Assembly: GCA_021297795.1 (NCBI GenBank)
Contig: JAJTGL010000011.1
Span: forward strand, 1 to 45,068
From: Planctomycetaceae bacterium
Lineage (GTDB): Bacteria; Planctomycetota; Phycisphaerae; Phycisphaerales; SM1A02
Length of the DNA stretch: 45,068 bases
Reading direction: 5' to 3'
The first letter of the stretch is position 1. Each line of letters opens with the position of its first letter. This document shows positions 38,132-45,068 of the stretch, piece after piece. Position numbers and translations under genes: made by a program. Under the pieces are notes generated by a model. The model was not told the DNA's origin, made no database searches, and worked only from the letters and a program-made list of their open reading frames with translations.

Positions 38132-40525
38132 TTACCGCTTGAGGAGCGCCGCATCGAGAACCCAACCTTCGCCGATGCCCTGCGAACGTGCGAGCGGAAC
38201 CACCGACTTCCGGGTCATATGCTTGAGGAACAGGCCCATGGCATCCTCGCGCACGACGGCGCGGATCCACTCGAACACCGCGCTCTGGGTGGGACAGCCG
38301 TCAGCCATAAGCCCCGCTCCCTCGAGTTCATCGAACTCCGAACGCACTCCGCACTGTGCTTCCGCGAGCAACTCAAGATCGGCTTTGATACGTGCGCGAC
38401 CGTGCGGACCTGTAAACGTCGACGGAAATCCCTGCTCGGTTTGCAGGTCTGCAACGGTCGTCGCCAGCGCCGCACACAGTGCGCGGTATCTCGTCGCGAG
38501 CCTCGCGAGACGTTCGGGTGGGAGATTCAGGATCGCCGTTTCCTCAACGAGCCTCTGTCCGTCGCAACGCGCCGCCGCCAGCCGATACAGCGCCTGCGAT
38601 GAAACGGTCGCACCCGCCTCCGACGCGAGCGATCCGCGTTCCTGAAGCGATTGCACGAGCAGAAGGCTGCCGATGGCGGCGAACAGAAGCGGCTCCAAGG
38701 TCTTGAGATTCGCGTGAGCAGTTGCGTGCACGGTCGCTGTGCTTGGAGTCTGGTCGAAGTCGGAGAGTCCCCAACACGCATCGATCGCCGCATCGAGTTG
38801 CTGATCGGCAACTTCGAGACCCGATCGCTTCCACGGCGTCGATGCCACGAGTCGCGCTATAAAGTCGAGAGGGCGCCCGCCCTCGATCGCGCCCGGCAAG
38901 TTCCGCTCAAGAGGCCGGAACATGCGTTGCGACTTCACAGGAGACTGGGCGAACGTGGCGACCGCAACCAGTGCATCCCTCATCGCGGCGCGCGTCTCCT
39001 CCTCGGTGCTTCGGTAGCCGAGTTGCATCGACTCGCCGAGATCCACGTCAAGCACGTCCCGTCGCGCGACCCGGCTGAGCAGTCCCCAGCACGCATGGAT
39101 CAACGGTTCGATGCCGGAAACGTGCTGTTGGGATCGAATCGCAAGCGCCATCGGCAGCAGCATGGCGCGCAGCGCCCTCGCCGGCACGACGCCAGCCGGC
39201 TTTCCACGAGCGATCGTGGCTGTCGCGGACAAGATCGTCTCGCAGGCAAATCCCAGGACCTCGCACGCAGCAACAAGGCGGCAACTCTCGCGAATCTGCT
39301 GAGCCGCCTGTTCACGCGCAATCGCTTCATGCCGACACACTTCAGCGATGCGGGTCGCGAGTCGGGCCATGAGTGACCGGACGGTACGGAGCAAGGCGTC
39401 GAGGACTTCAAGCGCCGAGAGTTCCTGGGGCGATACGAAGACGAGCGATCGAAAGACGGACGCGTCGACGACGGGCGGCCATCGCGCTGGGTTCAACCAG
39501 TCCAATTGCGGCGCCGGACCAACAGGACCTTCGACTTCCAGTCCGAAGTGCAGCAGCGTCAATCGGGACCGACTCCAGGGAATGAAGCCGAGTCGACCAC
39601 CTGATGTACGGAGTTCAGACTCCGCGAAGCGTGGAGAGACCAGCAGAACGTGGGCGGACTCGTTCTCGGCGAGGAGTCCGGCAACCAACGCGGCGGTGGT
39701 GGCCGCAGACCCGCAGCTGATGGCCTCCGATCGCTTGCCTTGAGGTCCCGACCAGATCTCCGGTGCGAAGATCGGCAGGGACCAGAATCCGTCCATGTGC
39801 AGTTCAAACTGGCTCGACCATGCCGACTCCCGCAGCACCGGAATGAAGACCGTCGCACCGACCGATCCGTCATCGACCGACGCGCGCAACTGCCGTATCG
39901 GTTCCAGCATGTTTCGAAGAGCCTTGAGGTCGAAGATTCGCGCGCGTCGCTTGACCCGTGACCGAGAATCCGCGTTCCGATGGGCTGCATCGGGCCCGCC
40001 TCCGGTATCGATCGCAAACCGCGCGCGCAGCGTTCGTACCGTCTCGGCGCTGATCTCCGCATCGAGGTCAACGACATCGGTCACTCTCGATCTCTGGCAC
40101 CACTTCAGGAACTCAGCTGCATCCGCATCGATTTCATCTGCGAGTTCTCTCACGCTACGTGGCCCGCGACCTTCCGACTGCTCGGTCGAAGCCTGCGCCG
40201 TTCGATCGGCGAACTCCCACAGGGAATCGAGATCGAGAACGATGACGATCGAGTTGGGAGGCAGCGGTCCCCGAAACCCGTTCTGGAAATCAGGCAGTTG
40301 CGTCGCGCGAGCGGGATCCGGTGTCGACGCGGGTGTCGTCCCGACAGAGACAGCATGCGCAAACCACTCGCGCAGCGTCAGCGCGAGACCAGGCGACACT
40401 TTGGTACGTCCGTCCGCAATGTCGGGAACACCCTCCTGCTTGCAGCGATTGACGATATCGGCCGACGTCACGCCGAGCTGTTCGGCGAGCTTTTGAACCG
40501 TCAGCATGGCGGGCTTCTTCGACAC
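38132..40525 (-). CDS. Unknown 797-residue protein with two IF2_N-like modules
   Basis: I do not recognise the whole protein. Residues 7-55 ('MLTVQKLAEQLGVTSADIVNRCKQEG...') resemble the small helical IF2_N module of translation initiation factor 2, and 122-172 ('SVRELADEIDADAAEFLKWCQ...') looks like a second one. Between them is 'NSIVIVLDLDSLWEFADRT'. The rest (about 200-797) is mostly helical, without membrane spans, signal peptide or recognised catalytic motif; 'IHACWGL' and 'IDACWGL' at about 470 and 585 hint at an internal duplication. Start GTG 40525 has GGAG six bases upstream; ATG 40507 is an alternative. Codons ending in A/T are more frequent than in neighbours, suggesting acquired DNA. 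A 14-base palindrome lies 40 bases upstream of the start. Confidence 0.75.
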   Translation of the reverse strand: MSKKPAMLTVQKLAEQLGVTSADIVNRCKQEGVPDIADGRTKVSPGLALTLREWFAHAVSVGTTPASTPDPARATQLPDFQNGFRGPLPPNSIVIVLDLDSLWEFADRTAQASTEQSEGRGPRSVRELADEIDADAAEFLKWCQRSRVTDVVDLDAEISAETVRTLRARFAIDTGGGPDAAHRNADSRSRVKRRARIFDLKALRNMLEPIRQLRASVDDGSVGATVFIPVLRESAWSSQFELHMDGFWSLPIFAPEIWSGPQGKRSEAISCGSAATTAALVAGLLAENESAHVLLVSPRFAESELRTSGGRLGFIPWSRSRLTLLHFGLEVEGPVGPAPQLDWLNPARWPPVVDASVFRSLVFVSPQELSALEVLDALLRTVRSLMARLATRIAEVCRHEAIAREQAAQQIRESCRLVAACEVLGFACETILSATATIARGKPAGVVPARALRAMLLPMALAIRSQQHVSGIEPLIHACWGLLSRVARRDVLDVDLGESMQLGYRSTEEETRAAMRDALVAVATFAQSPVKSQRMFRPLERNLPGAIEGGRPLDFIARLVASTPWKRSGLEVADQQLDAAIDACWGLSDFDQTPSTATVHATAHANLKTLEPLLFAAIGSLLLVQSLQERGSLASEAGATVSSQALYRLAAARCDGQRLVEETAILNLPPERLARLATRYRALCAALATTVADLQTEQGFPSTFTGPHGRARIKADLELLAEAQCGVRSEFDELEGAGLMADGCPTQSAVFEWIRAVVREDAMGLFLKHMTRKSVVPLARSQGIGEGWVLDAALLKR

Positions 40526-40564
40526 GGCAATCTCCAGATCGGGATGCTCGGATCTTCGATCGAG

Positions 40565-40578
40565 CGTGAGTACTCACG
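40565..40578. promoter_or_regulatory. Perfect 14-base palindrome, candidate operator
   Basis: CGTGAGTACTCACG, 40-53 bases before the GTG of the 797-residue protein gene. Its size and place fit an operator for a dimeric regulator near that gene's promoter. The rest of the 221-base gap between the two genes shows no gene. Confidence 0.45.
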
Positions 40579-40746
40579 TTGACGGGCCCTGCGCGGAAAG
40601 CCCTGCGGCAGACGCGACGCCACCGAATCCGAAGGGTATCGGATCGGATGCGTCCATCGACAGCCGCTCCGGCGGCGGTGCTGCAAGACACTGCGAATCC
40701 GCGACTCCGGAATGTCGGGACATCGCCAATGACGCGAAGCGATCCG

Positions 40747-41268
40747 CTAGCAGCCTTGCAGGCATCCCGTCATCGCGACGACGAAGATGATGACGAGAAG
40801 CACGAGGCCCCCGTCTGAACCGGATCTGCCGTGGTGGTGGTGGTGAACGTGTCGAGACATGTTGCATCCTGCACCGCTTCCGTCGCACTTCCGGCAGGTC
40901 AATCTCCGCTTGCCTTCATCGGTCTTGCAGCGACAACTCACGACGGAGGCCTGTTCGAAGATGCCCGAACCGGCGCATCGAACACATGCCTTGCCGCTCG
41001 CGGTGCGGCCTGTGCCGTGGCATCCGTAGCAGCTCTTCGCCGGAACCTGTCGATGGCCATCGCCGGGACAGAAACGGCACTTGAAGATCCCGTTCCCATC
41101 GCAAGCGCGGCAGTCGAAGGTGCGCTGCCCGGATCCCTCGCACGCGAAACACGTGCCGTAGTCATTGATCGGAGAGATCATGTTCTTGCCGACGACCGAG
41201 GGTCTCCACTGGTCGCGCGCCGCCCGGGGGCCGTGGTCGTTGGAGAACAGGAACCGGAGCAGGTTCAT
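40747..41268 (-). CDS. Membrane-anchored protein with DnaJ-like CxxCxGxG repeats
   Basis: A 173-residue protein. Six to seven knuckles of the DnaJ zinc-finger type lie between 40 and 128: 'CFACEGSG', 'CRACDGNG', 'CRFCPGDG', 'CYGCHGTG', 'CVRCAGSG', a variant 'CRC' and 'CRKCDGSG'. A histidine cluster 'HVHHHHH' (140-146) follows, then a C-terminal membrane helix (about 154-168) and a 'CLQGC' end. There is no J-domain. DnaJ fingers bind zinc and unfolded peptides; this may be a tail-anchored chaperone-like or metal-binding protein. Start 41268 is set by AGGAGG six bases upstream; an in-frame ATG at 41307 lacks this. It lies 221 bases upstream of the 797-residue gene, same strand. Confidence 0.8.
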   Translation of the reverse strand: MNLLRFLFSNDHGPRAARDQWRPSVVGKNMISPINDYGTCFACEGSGQRTFDCRACDGNGIFKCRFCPGDGHRQVPAKSCYGCHGTGRTASGKACVRCAGSGIFEQASVVSCRCKTDEGKRRLTCRKCDGSGAGCNMSRHVHHHHHGRSGSDGGLVLLVIIFVVAMTGCLQGC

Positions 41269-41646
41269 CGGCGCCCTCCTTCTGGCAAGGAAGCGCCGAA
41301 ACCACACCTGATCGCCGTGACCGATGTGGAAAGGTCTTGGATGTAGAGGAGGGATGGACGGCCGAAAATGGCCACCCAGGACAGAGGCATAAGCCTCATC
41401 GAGCGCGTGGAGCGCATGAGTTTCTCCGGTGAGGAGATCAGTTCGCCTGTTTCACTTGGGCCAGCGAGAACGCCCGGGACCCGGCGAAAAAACCGCGTCC
41501 TACGCATGAAGTTACCGCGCGCTCAATCGCGAGTCAACAAGCGCTTGGCAGTTTTCGCAAGATCTGGTCCGGCGCGAGCCACCTTCAAGCGACCGTCAGC
41601 AGACACGGCAGCATCGCCACGATCCAGACGGCATTACTCTCACCGC
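41269..41646. other. 378-base divergent gap before metC
   Basis: No credible gene. It has more A/T than the neighbouring genes, GGCC-N6-GGCC at 41371-41384 region and a small hairpin GAGGC-ATAA-GCCTC (41384-41397). It holds the AGGAGG of the CxxC-repeat gene at its left edge and the TACTCT box of metC at its right edge. I saw no S-box or other known methionine riboswitch. Confidence 0.4.
41635..41640 (+). promoter_or_regulatory. -10-like TACTCT six bases before the metC GTG (leaderless signature)
   Basis: TACTCT-CACCGC-GTG. The exact six-base spacing, as at six other genes, is the reason to choose GTG 41647 over ATG 41656. Confidence 0.5.
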
Positions 41647-42747
41647 GTGAACGACATGTACCAGCACCCGACCGGCATCGGCACGCGCCTCGCGCACGAG
41701 ACGCGCAACCCGTTCGCGCACCACGGCTTCGTCAACACGCCGATCCACCGCGGCTCGACCGTGCTGTTCAAGACGCTCGATGAACTCGAGAGCGCGATGC
41801 GCGTCGACACCCGCCGCGGGCCCTACACCTACGGCCTGATCGGCAACCCGAACTCGCGCGAGCTCGAGCTGCTCTGCGCGAACCTCGATGGCGGCGCGGG
41901 TGCCGTGGTCGTCGAAAGCGGCCTCGCGGCGGTGAGCCTGCCGCTCCTCGCGAACCTCGCCGCAGGCGACCACGCGCTCTTCACCGACAGCTGCTACGGA
42001 CCCACGCGCCATCTCGCGAAGTCGATCCTGCCGCGGATGGGCGTCGAGACCGAGTTCTACGACCCCCGCGTAGGCGCCGGTATCGCGCGGCACTTCCGCG
42101 CGAACACGAAGCTCATCCTCCTCGAGTCGCCGGGCTCGCTCACCTTCGAGATCCAGGATGTGCCCGCGATCGCAAGCGCCGCGCGCACGCGCGGCATCGT
42201 CACCGCGATCGACAACACGTGGGCGACGCCGCTCTTCATGCGGCCGATCGAGCATGGCGTCGATCTCGTGATCCATGCGCTCACGAAGTACCAGTCGGGC
42301 AACAGCGACATCCTGCTCGGCGCCGTCGTCGCGCGCGACGAGGCGCACTGGGCGAACCTCAAGCATCACGCCGAAGCACACGGCCACTACGCGCATCCCG
42401 ACGACTGCGCGACGTGCCTCCGCGGCATGCGCTCGCTCGAGGTGCGCCTGCGCCGGCACGAAGCCAGCGCACTCGAGGTGGCTCGCTTCCTCGAATCGCG
42501 GGCGGAAGTGGCGCGCGTCCTCCATCCGGCGCTGCCATCGCATCCGGACCACGCGCTCTGGAAGCGCGACTTCACCGGTTCGAGCCTCGTCGTGGCGAGC
42601 GACCTGCGGCAGTCGCGCGTCGCGCCGCCTTGGACCGAGGAAGGCGCGCTCCTTCGCCTGCAGATCGGCCTCGAGGACCCCCGCGACCTCATCTCGGACC
42701 TCGCGCAGGCGTTCGATCGGGCCGCCCGCGCCGCTTCGGACGCCTGA
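41647..42747 (+). CDS. metC: Cystathionine beta-lyase (PLP, Cys/Met metabolism family)
   Basis: A 366-residue PLP enzyme that would split cystathionine into homocysteine, pyruvate and ammonia. 'FAHHGFVNTPIHRGSTVLFKTLDEL' and 'YTYGLIGNPNSRELELLCANLDGGAGAVVVESGLAAV' open the fold; 'AIDNTWATPLFMRPIEHGVDLVIHALTKYQSGNSDILLG' contains the cofactor Asp and the PLP lysine (in 'ALTKY'); 'WTEEGALLRLQIGLEDPRDLISDL' ends it. The 'GNSDILLG' after the lysine is closer to MetC than to gamma-synthases, but MetB or a gamma-lyase is not excluded. GTG 41647 is preferred because TACTCT lies six bases before it; ATG 41656 would shorten it by three residues. pdhA follows 62 bases later. Confidence 0.9.
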   Translation: MNDMYQHPTGIGTRLAHETRNPFAHHGFVNTPIHRGSTVLFKTLDELESAMRVDTRRGPYTYGLIGNPNSRELELLCANLDGGAGAVVVESGLAAVSLPLLANLAAGDHALFTDSCYGPTRHLAKSILPRMGVETEFYDPRVGAGIARHFRANTKLILLESPGSLTFEIQDVPAIASAARTRGIVTAIDNTWATPLFMRPIEHGVDLVIHALTKYQSGNSDILLGAVVARDEAHWANLKHHAEAHGHYAHPDDCATCLRGMRSLEVRLRRHEASALEVARFLESRAEVARVLHPALPSHPDHALWKRDFTGSSLVVASDLRQSRVAPPWTEEGALLRLQIGLEDPRDLISDLAQAFDRAARAASDA

Positions 42748-42754
42748 GGGGCGG

Positions 42755-42763
42755 TGCTACACT
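42755..42763 (+). promoter_or_regulatory. Candidate extended -10 promoter of pdhA-pdhB
   Basis: TG-C-TACACT, an extended -10 form, lies in the 62-base gap between metC and pdhA, giving a leader of about 40 bases. No -35 box was recognised. Confidence 0.35.
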
Positions 42764-42809
42764 TGCCGTTCGCCATCGGCCGGTCGCCGAGGGCCCCAGC
42801 GAGCACGCC

Positions 42810-43967
42810 ATGCCCATCACCACCGCCTACGAAGCCAAGATCGAACGCATCTCGATTCTCGACGAGAAGGGCAACTTCGACGACAAGCTCGGGAAGGGCC
42901 TGATCCCCGACGCCGACCTCGTGAAGCTCTACGAGGCGATGTCCTCGTGCCGCCAGCTCGACCAGGTGGCGTTCCGCCTCCAGCGCTCGGGCCGCATGGG
43001 CACCTACCCGCAGAACATGGGTCAGGAGGCGACGAGCCTCGGTGCCGCCTACGTCCTCCGCAAGGATGACTGGATGGTCACCTGCTACCGCGAGAACTGC
43101 GGCCTCTTCTGGCGCGGCGTCCCGAAGGAGGCGATCCTCCTTCACTGGATGGGCGACGAGCGTGGCAACGCGATGCCGAAGCCGCACTGGGTGACGCCGA
43201 TCTACGTGCCGCTCGGCACGCAGATGCTGCACGCGGCGGGCCTCACGATGGCCGCCCGCTACAAGGGTGAGGACAAGATCGCCTGCACGTTCTTCGGCGA
43301 CGGCGCCTCGAGCGAAGGCGACTTCCACGAGGCGTGCAACTTCGCCTCGAACCTCAAGATCCCCGTCGTCTTCGTCTGCCAGAACAACTTCTGGGCGATC
43401 TCGACGCCGTCCAAGATCAACAGCGCCGCGCCCACCTTCGCGCAGCGCGGCCTCTCGTACGGCATGCCCTGCACGCAGTGCGACGGCAACGACCTCTTCG
43501 CCACCACCTACACGATGAAGAAGGCCGTCGAGTACACGCGCTCGACCGGCCTTCCGAGCTTCGTCGAGATGGTGACCTACCGCCTCGGCGACCACACCAC
43601 CGCCGACGACGCCTCGCGCTACCGCGACAAGGCCGAGGTCGACGCGTGGAAGGCGCGCGATCCGATCATCCGCGTGCGCGAGTACATGAAGGCGCGCAAG
43701 CTGTGGGACGACGCGAAGGAAGCCGCGCTCGCCACGCGCATCGAGGAGGAGAACGCCGCCGCCGTCGCGCGCGCCGAGGGGATCGAGTCGCCCCACCGCG
43801 CCGACTTCTTCGACGCGATGTACGCCGAGATCCCGCAGGACCTCGTCGTCCAGCGCGACACGATGCAGACGCACTCGCTCGGCCAGGACCCGTCGCAGCT
43901 TCCGCCCGAGGCGCAGGAGCGCGCGCGCCAGATGGCCGCCGACGCCGCTGCCGCCGCCCACCACTGA
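42810..43967 (+). CDS. pdhA: Pyruvate dehydrogenase E1 component, alpha subunit
   Basis: A 385-residue ThDP enzyme subunit of the alpha2beta2 type. The ThDP motif runs from 'GDGASSEGDFHEACNFASNLKIPVVFVCQNN' (Gly163 to Asn193). 'ISILDEKGNF', 'GRMGTYPQNMGQEATSLGAAYVL', 'YRLGDHTTADDASRYR' and 'MYAEIPQDLVVQRDTM' follow the order of Gram-positive PdhA rather than branched-chain E1. E1 decarboxylates pyruvate and passes the acetyl unit to lipoyl-E2. The E2 gene is at 8151-9551. An Ala/Glu-rich tail ends in 'AAAAHH'. There is only a weak GAGGG upstream. pdhB starts 21 bases after the stop. Confidence 0.95.
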   Translation: MPITTAYEAKIERISILDEKGNFDDKLGKGLIPDADLVKLYEAMSSCRQLDQVAFRLQRSGRMGTYPQNMGQEATSLGAAYVLRKDDWMVTCYRENCGLFWRGVPKEAILLHWMGDERGNAMPKPHWVTPIYVPLGTQMLHAAGLTMAARYKGEDKIACTFFGDGASSEGDFHEACNFASNLKIPVVFVCQNNFWAISTPSKINSAAPTFAQRGLSYGMPCTQCDGNDLFATTYTMKKAVEYTRSTGLPSFVEMVTYRLGDHTTADDASRYRDKAEVDAWKARDPIIRVREYMKARKLWDDAKEAALATRIEEENAAAVARAEGIESPHRADFFDAMYAEIPQDLVVQRDTMQTHSLGQDPSQLPPEAQERARQMAADAAAAAHH

Positions 43968-43988
43968 ACCCCATCCTGGATCACCACC

Positions 43989-44957
43989 ATGGCAAACCTC
44001 AACCTTGTCCAAGCGATCAATCTCGCGCTCATCCAGGAGATGGAGAAGAACCCCGACATCGTTCTTCTCGGTGAAGACATCGGCGTCAACGGCGGCGTCT
44101 TCCGCGTGACCGAAGGCCTGCAGAAGCGCTTCGGCGAGAAGCGCGTGTTCGACACGCCGCTCGCCGAGTCCGGCATCATCGGCCTCTCGATCGGCCTCGC
44201 GATGGGCGGCCTCCATCCGGTTCCCGAGATCCAGTTCGAGGGCTTCCTCGGACCGGCGTACGACCAGATCTGCTCGCACGCGGCGCGCATGCGGAGCCGC
44301 ACGCGCGGCGCGTTCACCGTGCCGATGACGATCCGCATCCCGGTCGGCGGCGGCATCCACGCGCCCGAGCTCCACAGCGATTCGCCCGAGGCGATCTACG
44401 CGCACACGCCGGGCCTCAAGGTCGTGATGCCGAGCTCGCCCTACGACGCGAAGGGGCTTCTCGTCGCCGCGCTGCGCGAGCCGGATCCCGTCCTCTACTT
44501 CGAGCCGAAGCGCATCTACCGCGCGTTCCGCGAGGAGGTGCCCGAGGACGAGTACACGCTCCCGATCGGCAAGGCCCGCACCGTGTGCGAAGGCACCGAC
44601 CTCACGATCGTCAGCTGGGGCGCCAGCGTCATCCAGTGCATGCAGGCGATCGAGAAGAGCGGCAAGTCGATCGAGCTGATCGATCTCCGCACGATCTATC
44701 CGTTCGACATGGATGCGGTCGCCGAGAGCGTGAGGAAGACCGGCCGCTGCGTGGTCGTCCACGAGGCGCCGCTCACCTGCGGATTCGGCAGCGAGATCGC
44801 CGCGCGCATCATGGAGAAGTGCTTCCTCGAGCTCGAGGCGCCCGTGCAGCGCGTCGCGGGCTTCGACACCACGATGCCCTACTACAAGCTCGAGCTCGAC
44901 TACCTGCCCGATGCGAACCGCGTGACGCGTGCGATCGAGGATTGCCTCGCGTACTGA
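43989..44957 (+). CDS. pdhB: Pyruvate dehydrogenase E1 component, beta subunit
   Basis: A 322-residue partner of PdhA, normal length. 'NPDIVLLGEDIGVNGGVFRVTEGLQKRFGEKRVFDTPLAESGIIG' includes the Glu (Glu60) that activates ThDP; 'EIQFEGFLGPAYDQICSHAARMR', 'MTIRIPVGGGIHAPELHSDSPEAIYAHTPGLKVVMPSSPYDAKGLL' and 'GFDTTMPYYKLELDYLPDANRV' complete the family. It closes the alpha/beta active site at the subunit interface. The transcript ends at a strong hairpin at 44985. Neither E2 nor E3 follows, so the complex is encoded in at least two places. Confidence 0.96.
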   Translation: MANLNLVQAINLALIQEMEKNPDIVLLGEDIGVNGGVFRVTEGLQKRFGEKRVFDTPLAESGIIGLSIGLAMGGLHPVPEIQFEGFLGPAYDQICSHAARMRSRTRGAFTVPMTIRIPVGGGIHAPELHSDSPEAIYAHTPGLKVVMPSSPYDAKGLLVAALREPDPVLYFEPKRIYRAFREEVPEDEYTLPIGKARTVCEGTDLTIVSWGASVIQCMQAIEKSGKSIELIDLRTIYPFDMDAVAESVRKTGRCVVVHEAPLTCGFGSEIAARIMEKCFLELEAPVQRVAGFDTTMPYYKLELDYLPDANRVTRAIEDCLAY

Positions 44958-44984
44958 GCACGCCCGCGAACCCCCGAATGCACC

Positions 44985-45017
44985 GCGACCCGCAGGAATC
45001 CTGCGGGTCGCGTCTTT
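44985..45017 (+). terminator. Rho-independent terminator of pdhA-pdhB
   Basis: GCGACCCGCAGGA (44985-44997) and TCCTGCGGGTCGC (44999-45011) form a near-perfect stem of at least 11 bp with a tight loop, followed by GTCTTT. It may also act on a convergent gene, though the T-rich side serves the plus strand. Confidence 0.85.
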
Positions 45018-45041
45018 CGATTCAAGCCTGGTCACGCCCGT

Positions 45042-45068
45042 TCACGGCGTCCACTGCGAGAGCAGCAT
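45042..45068 (-). CDS. Possible last codons of a convergent gene, perhaps dockerin-type
   Basis: On the minus strand the last 27 bases read '...MLLSQWTP' and a TGA at 45042-45044. The dockerin of the metalloprotease ends '...MAALLNAWTG', and GC-type dockerins commonly end with LL..W. So a second dockerin gene may enter from the right, but eight residues are very little evidence. Confidence 0.25.
   Translation of the reverse strand: MLLSQWTP

Noticed and set aside
1-45068. tRNA, rRNA, insertion sequence, integrase or phage genes
   Set aside because: Looked for on both strands; no acceptor-arm/CCA-type folds, transposase or integrase motifs were seen.

Overview
The window looks like chromosomal DNA of a high-GC planctomycete of the Phycisphaerae/Phycisphaerales type. 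The evidence is three membrane proteins with a CxxCGY...CPECG-type zinc ribbon, a secreted metalloprotease with planctomycete cysteine-rich modules and a C-terminal GC-type dockerin, DUF1080 and GH95 carbohydrate genes, a small 'YTPLEEPDVFGTPQPALRARL' lipoprotein, and strongly G/C-ending codons. No tRNA, rRNA, CRISPR array, insertion sequence or phage gene was seen.

Layout. 1-2566: end of an NrtR-type regulator, a 635-base untranslated stretch with tandem repeats and hairpins, an enoyl-CoA hydratase-fold protein and a zinc-ribbon membrane protein. 2567-3021: four tandem copies of a 75-87-base repeat. 3022-8054: DUF1080 lipid/sugar-type hydrolase, GH95 alpha-L-fucosidase and a gamma-glutamyltransferase-family enzyme. 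8151-11205: pyruvate dehydrogenase E2, a chagasin-like lipoprotein inhibitor, and an RMD1/DUF155 membrane protein. 11422-16131: two paralogous zinc-ribbon membrane proteins bracketing the dockerin metalloprotease. 16157-18939: MBL hydrolase, three tiny exported/membrane proteins and deoC. 19178-22277: a tandem pseudokinase next to a related kinase with intact catalytic residues. 22288-26964: ROK sugar kinase, SOUL lipoprotein, an aldehyde dehydrogenase overlapped by a half-size pseudo-ALDH (a split ALDH16 arrangement), and a DUF3592 protein. 26966-33614: a GH35-like protein with altered catalytic residues, then a TolC protein with a polyglycine-tailed efflux adaptor. 33624-38021: gph, a degenerate amidase, a small lipoprotein, a coiled-coil lipoprotein, rex, and divergent metF. 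38132-41268: an accessory-looking pair, a 797-residue protein with two IF2_N-like modules and a membrane protein with DnaJ-like CxxC repeats. 41647-44957: metC, then pdhA-pdhB with a strong terminator. The last bases may be the end of another dockerin gene.

How genes fit together. PdhA and PdhB at the right end and the E2 at 8.2 kb should form one 2-oxoacid dehydrogenase although 33 kb apart. DeoC releases acetaldehyde and glyceraldehyde-3-phosphate, and the ALDH pair could oxidise the aldehyde. Rex would connect NADH status to its operon. GH95, DUF1080 and the GH35-like protein point to polysaccharide use.

Most unusual points. (1) Seven genes lacking a Shine-Dalgarno site have a TANNNT hexamer exactly six bases before the start codon, the signature of leaderless mRNAs. 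(2) The kinase plus tandem-pseudokinase pair. (3) The 797-residue protein and CxxC-repeat membrane protein, with a 14-base palindrome upstream of the former. (4) Hairpins whose stems contain the stop codons of the genes they end. (5) The 87-base repeat array and a related motif at another gene end.
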